From positions 1 through 64,000 of the forward strand of contig CALIAU010000006.1 in assembly GCA_938045585.1 (NCBI GenBank): a DNA stretch of 64,000 nucleotides. Reading direction: 5' to 3'. Position 1 is the first letter of the stretch. Each line of letters starts with the position of its first letter. The notes below the pieces were generated by a model, which had not been told where the DNA came from, searched no databases, and was given only the letters and a program-made list of their open reading frames with translations. Shown here piece by piece: positions 8,413 to 17,765 of the stretch. The stretch comes from an uncultured Saprospiraceae bacterium. Its GTDB lineage: Bacteria; Bacteroidota; Bacteroidia; Chitinophagales; Saprospiraceae. Made by a program: the position numbers and the translations under genes.

Positions 8413-9825
8413 TTAGTTGCCAAATAGATATCTGAAGCTAGCATTCAGACCTATTTGATGATTTCTACTTGAATATATGTGTGTTGTCTGAGTAATTGAA
8501 TTTGTATTATATCTTAAGTAAGGATATATGCTAAACTGTATATGCTTGATTTGGTAGCCTAGTGAAAGCCCACCCTGAATACCTAAGCCATGTCTGTTTA
8601 CGTAAGGATGCGTGTCCTCTTTTTCAAATTTAGTGAAGCTTAGATTTTCATCGAAGTAGTATCCAGAATGACTTGCCCAGATGTTATACATAAGCCCCAT
8701 TGTGCTTCCAATGCTAAACCTGTCTAATTGATACAAACGTTTACCAATGTGTAAGCTGAGGTCTACCTGCTTATGGCGTCTATGCCAAAGGAAATTAGTT
8801 GAACTTGTGTTCGTCTTTGTAAGACTCCCAGGAACTAGGGTTTGACTGCCATCAGGGTTTATTATAATGCTTTCTGTTCCTGGAATTTCTGTCTCAGTTA
8901 TTTCTACAGAGTTGGAGCTGAGAGAACTATAATAAGAACTATAATTTAATCCAGTTGAAATGGACCATCCAGTTCTATGAAGGAATCCTAGTTCGAAAGC
9001 AGTGTTAAATCCTATTTTGTCTTTCTCACTATTCAAGACTGCATCATCTAAAATTTCGGTACCATTGTTTAAGGTATTCGAACTTAAATTATGGTTGATG
9101 CCACTAGAGATTTGAATAAAACTTACCCAGTTTTTAGGTTTTGTAGGTAGTATGGTAGTGGGGGTAGGTTTATCGTTTTTAATTATGCTTAGAGAGCCTA
9201 GTAAAGTAGGGAGCATGGAAAGCTTTTTTAAACTTAACTGCTGATGTGTTCCTTCTCCATTTTTCTCGTTATTTGTTTTTAAGTTTTGTGTGTTTTCCTT
9301 TAGCTCTTTCGTTTCATTTTTTTCTTTGCCAGTTTGTGTAATTGCTCTATGGAAAGCTTTTGGAATTGAATTTTCATTCGTCAGATTCATGGCCGCAGCC
9401 TGTGTTAGAGCACTCGTGTAATTGTTGGGGTTGAATGAGTTGTTAAGGCTAGTTTCTGGCTTTCTTACACTTTGAGCACTTTTTATGTCAGATTCATTTA
9501 TAGCTGCTGTATGATTACTATTCGCGTTTGAGAAGATATTTTTTGTCTCATCATTCTCATTAATAACTTCTTGATCCACTGTCGCTGCGCTAGGAATAAT
9601 AGCTGTATTGAGTGATTTCTTGCTCATAAAGCTTCCAAGAAAGAAACCAGCTAAGAGTACTGCCGAGAAGAAAAATACAAATGGGAGCCAGCCCCTTCTT
9701 TTCTTTTTTTGTTCCGGCAATTGTTCTGAAATATCCGACCATAGTGCTTCTGTGTTTAGATCAAAGTCTAAATTTTCCGCTAGGTGCTTGAATTGCTTTT
9801 CTTTGTTATTTAAATCGTTTGACAT
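8413..9825 (-). CDS. Candidate anti-sigma-like membrane protein with C-terminal outer-membrane beta-barrel domain
   Basis: KKKRRGW + single TM near residues 45-66, N/K/E-rich linker, amphipathic beta-strand repeats to terminal RYLFGN; directly downstream of ECF sigma gene. Confidence 0.7.
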   Translation of the reverse strand: MSNDLNNKEKQFKHLAENLDFDLNTEALWSDISEQLPEQKKKRRGWLPFVFFFSAVLLAGFFLGSFMSKKSLNTAIIPSAATVDQEVINENDETKNIFSNANSNHTAAINESDIKSAQSVRKPETSLNNSFNPNNYTSALTQAAAMNLTNENSIPKAFHRAITQTGKEKNETKELKENTQNLKTNNEKNGEGTHQQLSLKKLSMLPTLLGSLSIIKNDKPTPTTILPTKPKNWVSFIQISSGINHNLSSNTLNNGTEILDDAVLNSEKDKIGFNTAFELGFLHRTGWSISTGLNYSSYYSSLSSNSVEITETEIPGTESIIINPDGSQTLVPGSLTKTNTSSTNFLWHRRHKQVDLSLHIGKRLYQLDRFSIGSTMGLMYNIWASHSGYYFDENLSFTKFEKEDTHPYVNRHGLGIQGGLSLGYQIKHIQFSIYPYLRYNTNSITQTTHIYSSRNHQIGLNASFRYLFGN

Positions 9826-9842
9826 AAGCTAAATCTTTTTGA

Positions 9843-10427
9843 TTAATTAAACCCTAATGAGAGTTTGTTATTAATCGCTTCCTTTTTTTTATTGTGTATT
9901 ACACGTAATCTATCTTCTTCAAATTTGTCGTTTATCATTTTTCGGCCTCGCGAGACTAAGGCGCGAGAGGTACCTTCTTTTATATTTAAAACATACCCTA
10001 TCTCTTTGTGACTGTAGCCCTCTATTAAAAACATGTTTAAGGCAATTCTATACTTAGGCGCTAAGTCATTCATAAAACGTAACACATCTTGACTCTCTAA
10101 AGCATATTCTGCTTCAGCCGTTTTTGAGGGTTCATATGTTTCTTCAATATTAAATACCATGTGTTTTTTTTCATTTCGTATAGACTGCAGGCATTTATAT
10201 ACTGTTATGCGTGCTATCCAAGCTTTAAATTTCCCCTGCTCTTCGTAATCTTTTATATGCATGAGGATGTGTAACATGGCCTCCTGCAAACAATCCTTCG
10301 ATTTTGTTTCTGTATTAATATATCTTCTGCATACTGCAAATAAGTACTTAGAGTATTGCTCGACAAAAGCTTTCTGTGCTTTTCTATCGTTTATCTTACA
10401 GCCTTCTATGATTTCTCGTTCCTGCAC
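9843..10427 (-). CDS. ECF-type RNA polymerase sigma-70 factor
   Basis: Region 2 (DCLQEAMLHILMHIKDYEEQGKFKAWIARIT) and region 4 (GYSHKEIGYVLNIKEGTSRALVSRGRK). Confidence 0.93.
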   Translation of the reverse strand: MQEREIIEGCKINDRKAQKAFVEQYSKYLFAVCRRYINTETKSKDCLQEAMLHILMHIKDYEEQGKFKAWIARITVYKCLQSIRNEKKHMVFNIEETYEPSKTAEAEYALESQDVLRFMNDLAPKYRIALNMFLIEGYSHKEIGYVLNIKEGTSRALVSRGRKMINDKFEEDRLRVIHNKKKEAINNKLSLGFN

Positions 10428-10435
10428 CTATTTGT

Positions 10436-12121
10436 TTAATTTGCCTTGCATAGGATAATTCCCTCAATGGGAAAGTTCCCTGCAGCCGCTGGAGTAATCG
10501 TTTGCATCCAGGCTTCGCCTGAAAAAGTTATTCTAATCCAGCCATCATTAGTTTCTTCGTAATGACTTACAAATGCTTCTTCTATACCACAACCCTGTGT
10601 TGAATTCTCACAATTAATGGCATATCCATTTGCTCCAAAATTTAAATCGTCAATCTTTATATTTAATTCTTCTACATTATATGGTCCTATATCCGTGCCC
10701 TTTACAATTAGTTTCAACGCATCATCTTGGGCAGTTAAGAAAGTCTTACCATCTTCTTTGTCAAAGCTAAATGCCTTATAGAGTTTCTTATCATTCCGAA
10801 TTTTTATGAAACTATATCCGTCTTCATGTTCCTGACAATTACTCAGGTAGCTTAGCTCTGCTGCAATTTCAGTAGTCCAAGAAAATGAAGGACCTGAAGT
10901 ACCATCTTTAATATTATAGGCAGACACTTCAAATGCATTGTTGCAGATGCTTAACCAAGTGTCTATTTGAGTATCATTAAATGGGTAAATAAAATTGCCA
11001 TTGTTTACAAAGATGCTTATAGCTGGTTCAGAACTAAGCTCACCATCGCATTGTAATACAGACGTATTTAAATTATAAAAAGCATTGTCCGTATTTTGAA
11101 TAGTGAAACTTAAGTCATTGACATGATCTTCTGTACTTGCATAATTCAAGGTTCTTAATTCTTTATTACAAGGATCTAATACCTTATAGTCAAGATCACT
11201 CATTGCAGGTACAACGGAGAAAAATTTTCCACCTAAGCTCGTGTACGTTGTAGTCGTATAATCCGAACTATTCCAGGCATGTTTCTGATAGGAGAGTGGT
11301 GCGCTCTCTAAGAATAATTCGCCTTCTGTAAAAATTCCATCTTGATATTCTGCAAGCATGTAATATCCACTGTGCATCAAAGAAACTTGCCCATTAATCA
11401 AGTCATCAATAAAAAGCCAGGCACTTCTATCTGGATCAAATTGAAATAATCCCAGTCTATTTGTATTGTTCCCTTCAAAGCGCAGGAATGCAGGTTCATC
11501 CTCTGCAATTTCCAAAACATTTCCTGCATTGTCGTCTAAGGCAAAATAAAATCTATCGATTGGCTGTAAAGCAAGTAAGTCATTGTTTATATATCCAAAT
11601 TCTCCAAGCTGTTTATCATATTTTCCTTCGCTTAAGTCTCTTATAGATAAATTAGCTGAGCCACTGTGTGATACTCCTGAACTGTTGTTAATTTGTTTGA
11701 ATTCAATCGAACTAAAACTTGTCAGACTTAATGCATTGTCTAATATGAGGTCTTTAGATTGTAGCTCAGGAAATAAGTGCAAATCCAGCAGATTAATGTC
11801 ATTTTCGATTAGAAGTAGGGAAGCAAATGCTTTAAACAATCCATCTTGTTCTATACTGAGATACTGGCCTCGTTTATTCACAAGCTCAACCTGCTCTAAA
11901 AAGTATGATTTTAGCTGGGTTTTTAAATTACCACCCATAATCAGTGAGTAGTCATTTACTAAATTTCCATCTGCGTCATTGACCTTTCCTGTTATCTCAG
12001 TAGTAATAATAATTTGAGGCTCCTCTGTGCTATTCGAATTATCTATTACTTCTTCAAAGTCTGCGTGACAGGCTACCAGTGAGAAAAGACAAAAAAGGAA
12101 TATGATATTTTTAAAATTCAT
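10436..12121 (-). CDS. Large lipoprotein of unknown function (ORF open to 12220; start set at MNFKNIIFLFCLFSLVAC)
   Basis: Lipobox LFSLVAC; ITGKVNDADGNLVNDYSL carboxypeptidase-regulatory-like N-terminus; 8 bp before the sigma start. Confidence 0.7.
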   Translation of the reverse strand: MNFKNIIFLFCLFSLVACHADFEEVIDNSNSTEEPQIIITTEITGKVNDADGNLVNDYSLIMGGNLKTQLKSYFLEQVELVNKRGQYLSIEQDGLFKAFASLLLIENDINLLDLHLFPELQSKDLILDNALSLTSFSSIEFKQINNSSGVSHSGSANLSIRDLSEGKYDKQLGEFGYINNDLLALQPIDRFYFALDDNAGNVLEIAEDEPAFLRFEGNNTNRLGLFQFDPDRSAWLFIDDLINGQVSLMHSGYYMLAEYQDGIFTEGELFLESAPLSYQKHAWNSSDYTTTTYTSLGGKFFSVVPAMSDLDYKVLDPCNKELRTLNYASTEDHVNDLSFTIQNTDNAFYNLNTSVLQCDGELSSEPAISIFVNNGNFIYPFNDTQIDTWLSICNNAFEVSAYNIKDGTSGPSFSWTTEIAAELSYLSNCQEHEDGYSFIKIRNDKKLYKAFSFDKEDGKTFLTAQDDALKLIVKGTDIGPYNVEELNIKIDDLNFGANGYAINCENSTQGCGIEEAFVSHYEETNDGWIRITFSGEAWMQTITPAAAGNFPIEGIILCKAN

Positions 12122-12351
12122 GCTTGTTATCCGTTTACTATACATCACCAGTTTGTTGCAATACGTTGCAGAGGACAATGATTTTTTTTGAGATGTTAGG
12201 TCTGTTTTTGCCATTTTCAAAACAACATCTGTTCCTAAATGTTTGATTGTAAATACCTTGCGTAGGTTGTATGAAGCTATTGATTAGATAGAATTACAGT
12301 TACTCAATAAATCTACAGATAATTATAATGTATTTAAGGTTAAAAGTGGAG

Positions 12352-13137
12352 CTATGCCGGTAGTACGATATCTAATGACTTATCTAAAATCCTACACGCA
12401 TCTTCATAACCGTAGACATATTTATTTTCAAAGCTAGGTTTTTCAAATGCTAAAGGGGAGCCAAGGAGGCGATGGGATGCAATAATCACTTTTTTCTTGC
12501 TTTTAATATTCACCACACGTTGTTTGGGTAAATATTTCTTGACATAGGCTATGCGTGCAATAAATGTGTAGTCAAAGCATTTATTTTCTAGATAGCTAAA
12601 TTCTGGTTCGTTGTCAGCAAAGCCGCCATCTAGATATTTCTTTTGGTTAATTATACGATCCTTAAAAAATGGTAGTCGCGCACTAGCTAAGATATGTGCT
12701 ACTAATTGCCCTTCTGGAATCTGATCCAAGGAAGGATACTCCAATTGTTGATCAGAAATATTATACAGTGCAATGACCAGTTCTACAGATTTACTGCGAA
12801 TCAAAGCTTCATCTAAATAACTATGCAATATGTTTTCTAATGGGCTAGGATCTATGCCACCAGTTATAAACTCTTTAAGAAGGCCTAGGGTATAGGTTCT
12901 TGTATTTTGTTTTACATTCTTAAAGAGTTCCTTCTTAGTAAACTCTAACCATATTTCTTTTGCTTCTAAGGGAGTATACTGTAATAGGAGACAGGCATTT
13001 AAAGCACCTATGGAACAAGCAGAAATAGATAGGGTATTTTCAAGAAATCCTGCCTGCCGCAAGGCTTCTGCTACCCCAATTTGGTACATCCCACGTGTTC
13101 CACCTCCTGTTAAAATTAATTTAGTTCGAATCGACAT
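12352..13137 (-). CDS. Patatin-like phospholipase
   Basis: GGGTRGMYQIGVAEAL oxyanion motif, SACSIGALNACLL nucleophile elbow (GxSxG-like, here ACSIG), DGGFADNEP (DGG). Confidence 0.88.
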   Translation of the reverse strand: MSIRTKLILTGGGTRGMYQIGVAEALRQAGFLENTLSISACSIGALNACLLLQYTPLEAKEIWLEFTKKELFKNVKQNTRTYTLGLLKEFITGGIDPSPLENILHSYLDEALIRSKSVELVIALYNISDQQLEYPSLDQIPEGQLVAHILASARLPFFKDRIINQKKYLDGGFADNEPEFSYLENKCFDYTFIARIAYVKKYLPKQRVVNIKSKKKVIIASHRLLGSPLAFEKPSFENKYVYGYEDACRILDKSLDIVLPA

Positions 13138-13326
13138 ATCTATGCTAGAAACGTTTTTATCCTTGAAAAAGCACTCAAATAGCCGGATTTAATTAGAATT
13201 ACATGGAATAGGTTCGAAAAAGGCCTAAAAACTAAAAATTTCATCGCGTTCAGGCATCAAAATCTTTATTTTAAGAATATATAGAATCAAGTGGGCAATA
13301 TAAACTGTTTACACAATTGTAATAAA

Positions 13327-14376
13327 ATGAAAAATTTGTTTCGATTTAAATATATAATGACTTTAGTATTAGGCATTGCCTTGCTTAGTTCTTGCCAAAG
13401 AGATAATCTGGATGAAGCGATTGCAGGCATTGATCCAAATGTTGATGATAATCAGTTTGAGCTTGTTGATGTAACAGGACAGCTAGAGATTAATAATAAT
13501 GGAATTGTAAGCAAGTTTTATGCTTACATTACAAGCTGTACAGTGGAAGATTTTTATTTACACACCCTCGTGTTTGCAGATGATTTTAGATTTGAGAATA
13601 ATTTAGTAGTACCCTCAGGCACTCGCAGTCAATTGTATTGGACGAGTTTTGATAGCCTACAAGCTGGTACATTTCAGGCCTATAGCGGATTTATGGGTTC
13701 TACCGGCAATGAGTCAAAAGAACATTTTGTAATTGAAATAAGCCAAATAGAAGGTGTGGGAGTAGTCGATTCAGAGCAAACTAAGTTTACAGGTATATTT
13801 TATCCGAATCCAGTATACAATCCATTGACATCATTTAATACCAGTTATGAGTTTTCTGATCTGTCCAAGGTGGCGTGTGAATTTGATGATATAGAGCCAA
13901 GTATTTTGGTCTTACCAGATGGCGAGATGACTGATTGGGCGATAGGAAGATCTCAGTTTTTTGTTGATGGTGATACAATTATGTATTCCTCTGTAATGCA
14001 ATATTGTGATACTGAAGAAACTTCCATAGAACCATTGGAGGCATTTTTACATATTGGACATGGAGTGACAAACTATAATGAAGGACCAATTTCCTTAGCT
14101 ATAGGCGGAGAATTTCTGATATACTTTAGAGTAACTGAAATTCCTAAAGCAAACGACGTTATTGAGGCGAGTCTTTTTCCAGTCAATGAGGAATTATTTC
14201 TAAACTACAACAGCAACTATCTACAAGAAAATGGGATTGCTATAGATCTAAATGTGTCGCTATCAGATGAGGAACGATTCGTAGCTAATTTCTCAGTTAA
14301 TGAAGACTCTTCAGGTAGCAGCGATTTTTCAAATATTATGGTAACGATAAATACAAGAATTCAAACTTGTAATTAA
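13327..14376 (+). CDS. Lipoprotein of unknown function (ORF opens at 13291)
   Basis: MKNLFRFKYIMTLVLGIALLSSCQRDN signal peptide/lipobox; 11 bp before sigma gene. Confidence 0.7.
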   Translation: MKNLFRFKYIMTLVLGIALLSSCQRDNLDEAIAGIDPNVDDNQFELVDVTGQLEINNNGIVSKFYAYITSCTVEDFYLHTLVFADDFRFENNLVVPSGTRSQLYWTSFDSLQAGTFQAYSGFMGSTGNESKEHFVIEISQIEGVGVVDSEQTKFTGIFYPNPVYNPLTSFNTSYEFSDLSKVACEFDDIEPSILVLPDGEMTDWAIGRSQFFVDGDTIMYSSVMQYCDTEETSIEPLEAFLHIGHGVTNYNEGPISLAIGGEFLIYFRVTEIPKANDVIEASLFPVNEELFLNYNSNYLQENGIAIDLNVSLSDEERFVANFSVNEDSSGSSDFSNIMVTINTRIQTCN

Positions 14377-14387
14377 GAGAAGCATAC

Positions 14388-14930
14388 ATGAACCAACTCA
14401 AAATTATACATGGTTGTATGAATAAGGACAGAAAGTGTCAGCACCTTTTGTATGCGCAGTATGCAGGATGGGCAGCCACGATATGTAGAAGATATGTATA
14501 TGATAGAGAAAAGGCACAAGAGGCTATGCAAGATGGTTTTTTGCGTGTGCTGAATAATATAGAGCAGTTCGATATGGAGAAGGGAAGCTTAAAGCAATGG
14601 ATGGCAAGAATATTTATTAATTGCTCATTGAAAATTACAAAGAAAGAGGCGTTTAATAATTCATTTAGCTCTTTAGATGATATGGATAGAGATCCTAAGG
14701 ATCCAGATGAATTTTATAACATGGATGCAGAAGGTATACTACATTTTTTGAGAGGAATGCCTACCGGATATAAAACTGTGTTCAATATGTCTGTAATAGA
14801 TGGTTATTCACATAAAGAGATAGCGAAAACACTTAATATTTCTGAAATCACTTCACGTTCACAATTATTTAAGGCCAAGAATTGGCTAAAGAAAAATGTG
14901 GACGTCAAAGAAATTCAATCAAGAATGTAA
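14388..14930 (+). CDS. ECF-type RNA polymerase sigma-70 factor (paralogue of 9843-10427)
   Basis: ICRRYVYDREKAQEAMQDGFLRVLNNI and YKTVFNMSVIDGYSHKEIAKTLNISEITSRSQLFKAK. Confidence 0.93.
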   Translation: MNQLKIIHGCMNKDRKCQHLLYAQYAGWAATICRRYVYDREKAQEAMQDGFLRVLNNIEQFDMEKGSLKQWMARIFINCSLKITKKEAFNNSFSSLDDMDRDPKDPDEFYNMDAEGILHFLRGMPTGYKTVFNMSVIDGYSHKEIAKTLNISEITSRSQLFKAKNWLKKNVDVKEIQSRM

Positions 14931-14931
14931 C

Positions 14932-16413
14932 ATGGGAAAAAGAGAAGATTATATAAAAGACACCCTCCTAGGTTATGAAACTCCAGTAGATATTCCATCT
15001 ACTTGGAACGACCTGGAAAAATTATTAGATAAACCTAATAAAAAGAAAAGGCCGTTTTGGTTCTACTTAATCGGAGCACTGAGCCTTGCAGGTATTGCAC
15101 TCTCTATTTACTGGGTGAATATGGAACAATCTCCCATTGCAGTGATTGCTGAAGCAGTAACAGAGGAAGTGGCAGTGAACAAAGTGGAGATACAAGAAGC
15201 AATGAATGCGGAGGTGCTGACAACTTCTGTAGATTTGAACAAATCAAAGGAAGTAACAGGAATTAGTTTGGGCCAAGAAACAGCAGAAGTTTTACTTAAG
15301 AATACTATAGAAGAAGAAACGAAGGCGAGTCAGAGTTTACAGGAACAAAAGTATTTGACATCCAGTCAAATGAAGGTAGCTAAGACCATTAAGCCTATTA
15401 GCAAGGGTGGATTAAATAATGCAAATACCTTACAGATTAATCCAACCATAGAAACCAGAAAGAAATCTGATGTTTTGTCAAATGGTAATATAAAAAAGCA
15501 AGAGACTCCGGCTAGCTCATCTGTACATCTTATTTCAAAATTACAACTACTTCCTAGAGTAATATCTCGACTTAAGAGTTTAAATGTATTCGACACTAAA
15601 AATCAAAGGTCTCCTAATATAGCTGCATTGCATATGCCTTTAGAAGAATCAGTTGTTCCGCTTAGATCAAGTTCAGGACTACTACTAACAGTAGAGGGAG
15701 GTCTGACAAAGCATAGTCTGCTATTTGGAGAAGAAGAATTGACGGATAGCCAGAGTGTTTTGGCTGATGTTAGATTGTCTAATAATAAAACCCTAGGAGA
15801 AGAGGCAGAATTAGAATTTATTGCTGGTTATAATCTTGGAATGGCATTGTCCTATTCACTTAAAAATGGAATTACGTTTGGAACGGGATTACATTATAAT
15901 TCCTTTCATTCAAAATTGGTAGGAGAGTATAATCAAACGGAAGATCTTTTAGATACCATTCCTACTATTGTTTTTAATAATTCAGAAGGCTTATCTGTGG
16001 CAGACTTTAGTGTCACAGAATCTATTGCAAGAAGTCCTAGATCACTTACACATTATAATAAAATCAACACACTGCATGTACCGCTTAATGTGGGATATAA
16101 TTTTAGACGTAAGGGCTTTCAATTGATAAGTACTCTTGGGATAGGAATAAATATGATAGCAAGCGCGCAGGGTAGATATTTTATAAATGCAAATTCAGTT
16201 GCTGATATTTCTAACGAACAACCCTATAAGCAAAATGCACTGCTCTATTCTATGCAGGCAGAATTAGGAATACACAAACGTCTATCTAATGATTTTAATA
16301 TATATGCGGGAGTGAAAGCTGGAAAGTATTTAAGTGATATTGGAACGGAAGCGTTTTCAAATTCTAATCTTAAATATGCATCACTGAACCTTGGAATAAG
16401 CCATAATTTTTAG
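14932..16413 (+). CDS. Candidate anti-sigma-like membrane protein with C-terminal beta-barrel (paralogue of 8413-9825; ORF opens at 14896)
   Basis: KKKRPFW + TM, long linker, barrel-like strands ending NLGISHNF. Confidence 0.7.
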   Translation: MGKREDYIKDTLLGYETPVDIPSTWNDLEKLLDKPNKKKRPFWFYLIGALSLAGIALSIYWVNMEQSPIAVIAEAVTEEVAVNKVEIQEAMNAEVLTTSVDLNKSKEVTGISLGQETAEVLLKNTIEEETKASQSLQEQKYLTSSQMKVAKTIKPISKGGLNNANTLQINPTIETRKKSDVLSNGNIKKQETPASSSVHLISKLQLLPRVISRLKSLNVFDTKNQRSPNIAALHMPLEESVVPLRSSSGLLLTVEGGLTKHSLLFGEEELTDSQSVLADVRLSNNKTLGEEAELEFIAGYNLGMALSYSLKNGITFGTGLHYNSFHSKLVGEYNQTEDLLDTIPTIVFNNSEGLSVADFSVTESIARSPRSLTHYNKINTLHVPLNVGYNFRRKGFQLISTLGIGINMIASAQGRYFINANSVADISNEQPYKQNALLYSMQAELGIHKRLSNDFNIYAGVKAGKYLSDIGTEAFSNSNLKYASLNLGISHNF

Positions 16414-16441
16414 AAATAATTACTAATCAAATTTATATAAC

Positions 16442-17683
16442 ATGAAATATGTAAACTTTTTTCTCTGTATCATTTTAGCGCTTTTTTTAGCGAGCTGTGG
16501 AACTGATACAATTAGTGAATCAGATGAAGATCGAAACTTATTGGATTCTAGTATCTCATTTGATGGCAGCGGAATAGCTGGCGGAGGAGCTGGTGGATCA
16601 GGAAGTAGTGGATCAAGCAGCGGAGAGAGTACAAGCGAATCAGACCCTGGTGGTCAGCAAGGGGGAGAATCTGGATTGATTACTGCTGGAGAGTGGAATG
16701 ATTTAGAAAATTGGGATTATTGGAAAGAACTAAATGAAAGGGAAGAATTCTCGGACAAAGCAGCCTATTGGGAATTCTACACAAACAATCGTATCTCCGT
16801 AGAACTGAGATATAATGGAAGTCCGGTGGTGGATGCAGCACTTGCATTGGAAAGAAATGGTTTTACACATTGGGAAACAAGAACAGACAATGCTGGTAAA
16901 GCAGAGTTGTGGATTGGTCTATATGAATACACCGACAATGTTGATCTCTCTCAATATTCTTTATCTGTGAATGGAATAGAAACTGATGCAAACTTAACAT
17001 TTTTCGAGCAGGGAGTGAATGTTATTAATATTGATCAAACTATAAATCGAACGGATGTAGTAGAATTAGCATTTATAGTAGATGCTACAGGCTCGATGTC
17101 AGATGAGTTAGAATTTCTAAAATCAGATCTTACGGATGTTATACAAAAAGTAGAAGATGAGAATTCAAATTTAGAAATTTCTACCGCAAGTGTGTTTTAT
17201 AGAGATCAAGGGGATGAATACCTAGTGCGACAGTCAGATTTTACTTCTAGTTTAACAGCCACGCAATTGTTTATAGAGACGCAAGTTGCAGGAGGAGGAG
17301 GTGACTTTCCAGAAGCTGTACATACAGGCTTAGAAACAGCTATCAGTAACTTAGCTTGGTCCGAATTTGCTAAAACGCGTATTGCATTTTTGTTACTTGA
17401 TGCACCTCCCCATCACCAAGCAAATGTTATTGGAAACTTACAAGGATCTATTGCTGAAGCTGCCAAAAAGGGAATTAAAGTAATTCCTATAACTGCGAGC
17501 GGAATTGATAAACAAACTGAATTCTTAATGCGATTCTTTTCTATTAGTACAAATAGTACCTATACATTTATAACGAATCATAGTGGGATCGGAAACGACC
17601 ATATCGAACCTAGCATAGGTGAATTCGATGTAGAATTTTTAAATGAATTAATGGTAAGGCTTATAAAAGAATATTCTGAATAA
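16442..17683 (+). CDS. VWA-domain lipoprotein
   Basis: LFLASCG lipobox; Gly/Ser-rich linker; VELAFIVDATGSMSDELEFLKSDL MIDAS-like motif. Confidence 0.88.
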   Translation: MKYVNFFLCIILALFLASCGTDTISESDEDRNLLDSSISFDGSGIAGGGAGGSGSSGSSSGESTSESDPGGQQGGESGLITAGEWNDLENWDYWKELNEREEFSDKAAYWEFYTNNRISVELRYNGSPVVDAALALERNGFTHWETRTDNAGKAELWIGLYEYTDNVDLSQYSLSVNGIETDANLTFFEQGVNVINIDQTINRTDVVELAFIVDATGSMSDELEFLKSDLTDVIQKVEDENSNLEISTASVFYRDQGDEYLVRQSDFTSSLTATQLFIETQVAGGGGDFPEAVHTGLETAISNLAWSEFAKTRIAFLLLDAPPHHQANVIGNLQGSIAEAAKKGIKVIPITASGIDKQTEFLMRFFSISTNSTYTFITNHSGIGNDHIEPSIGEFDVEFLNELMVRLIKEYSE

Positions 17684-17710
17684 AGAAATATTTGTTTTAA
17701 AGTAGTATGT

Positions 17711-17750
17711 AGAATAGCTCTGGAGAATATATTTTCTTCAGAGCTATTCT
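17711..17750. terminator. Terminator hairpin between convergent genes
   Basis: AGAATAGCTCTGGAGAA..TTCTTCAGAGCTATTCT followed by TTTT. Confidence 0.75.
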
Positions 17751-17765
17751 TTTAAGCTGAGATGA

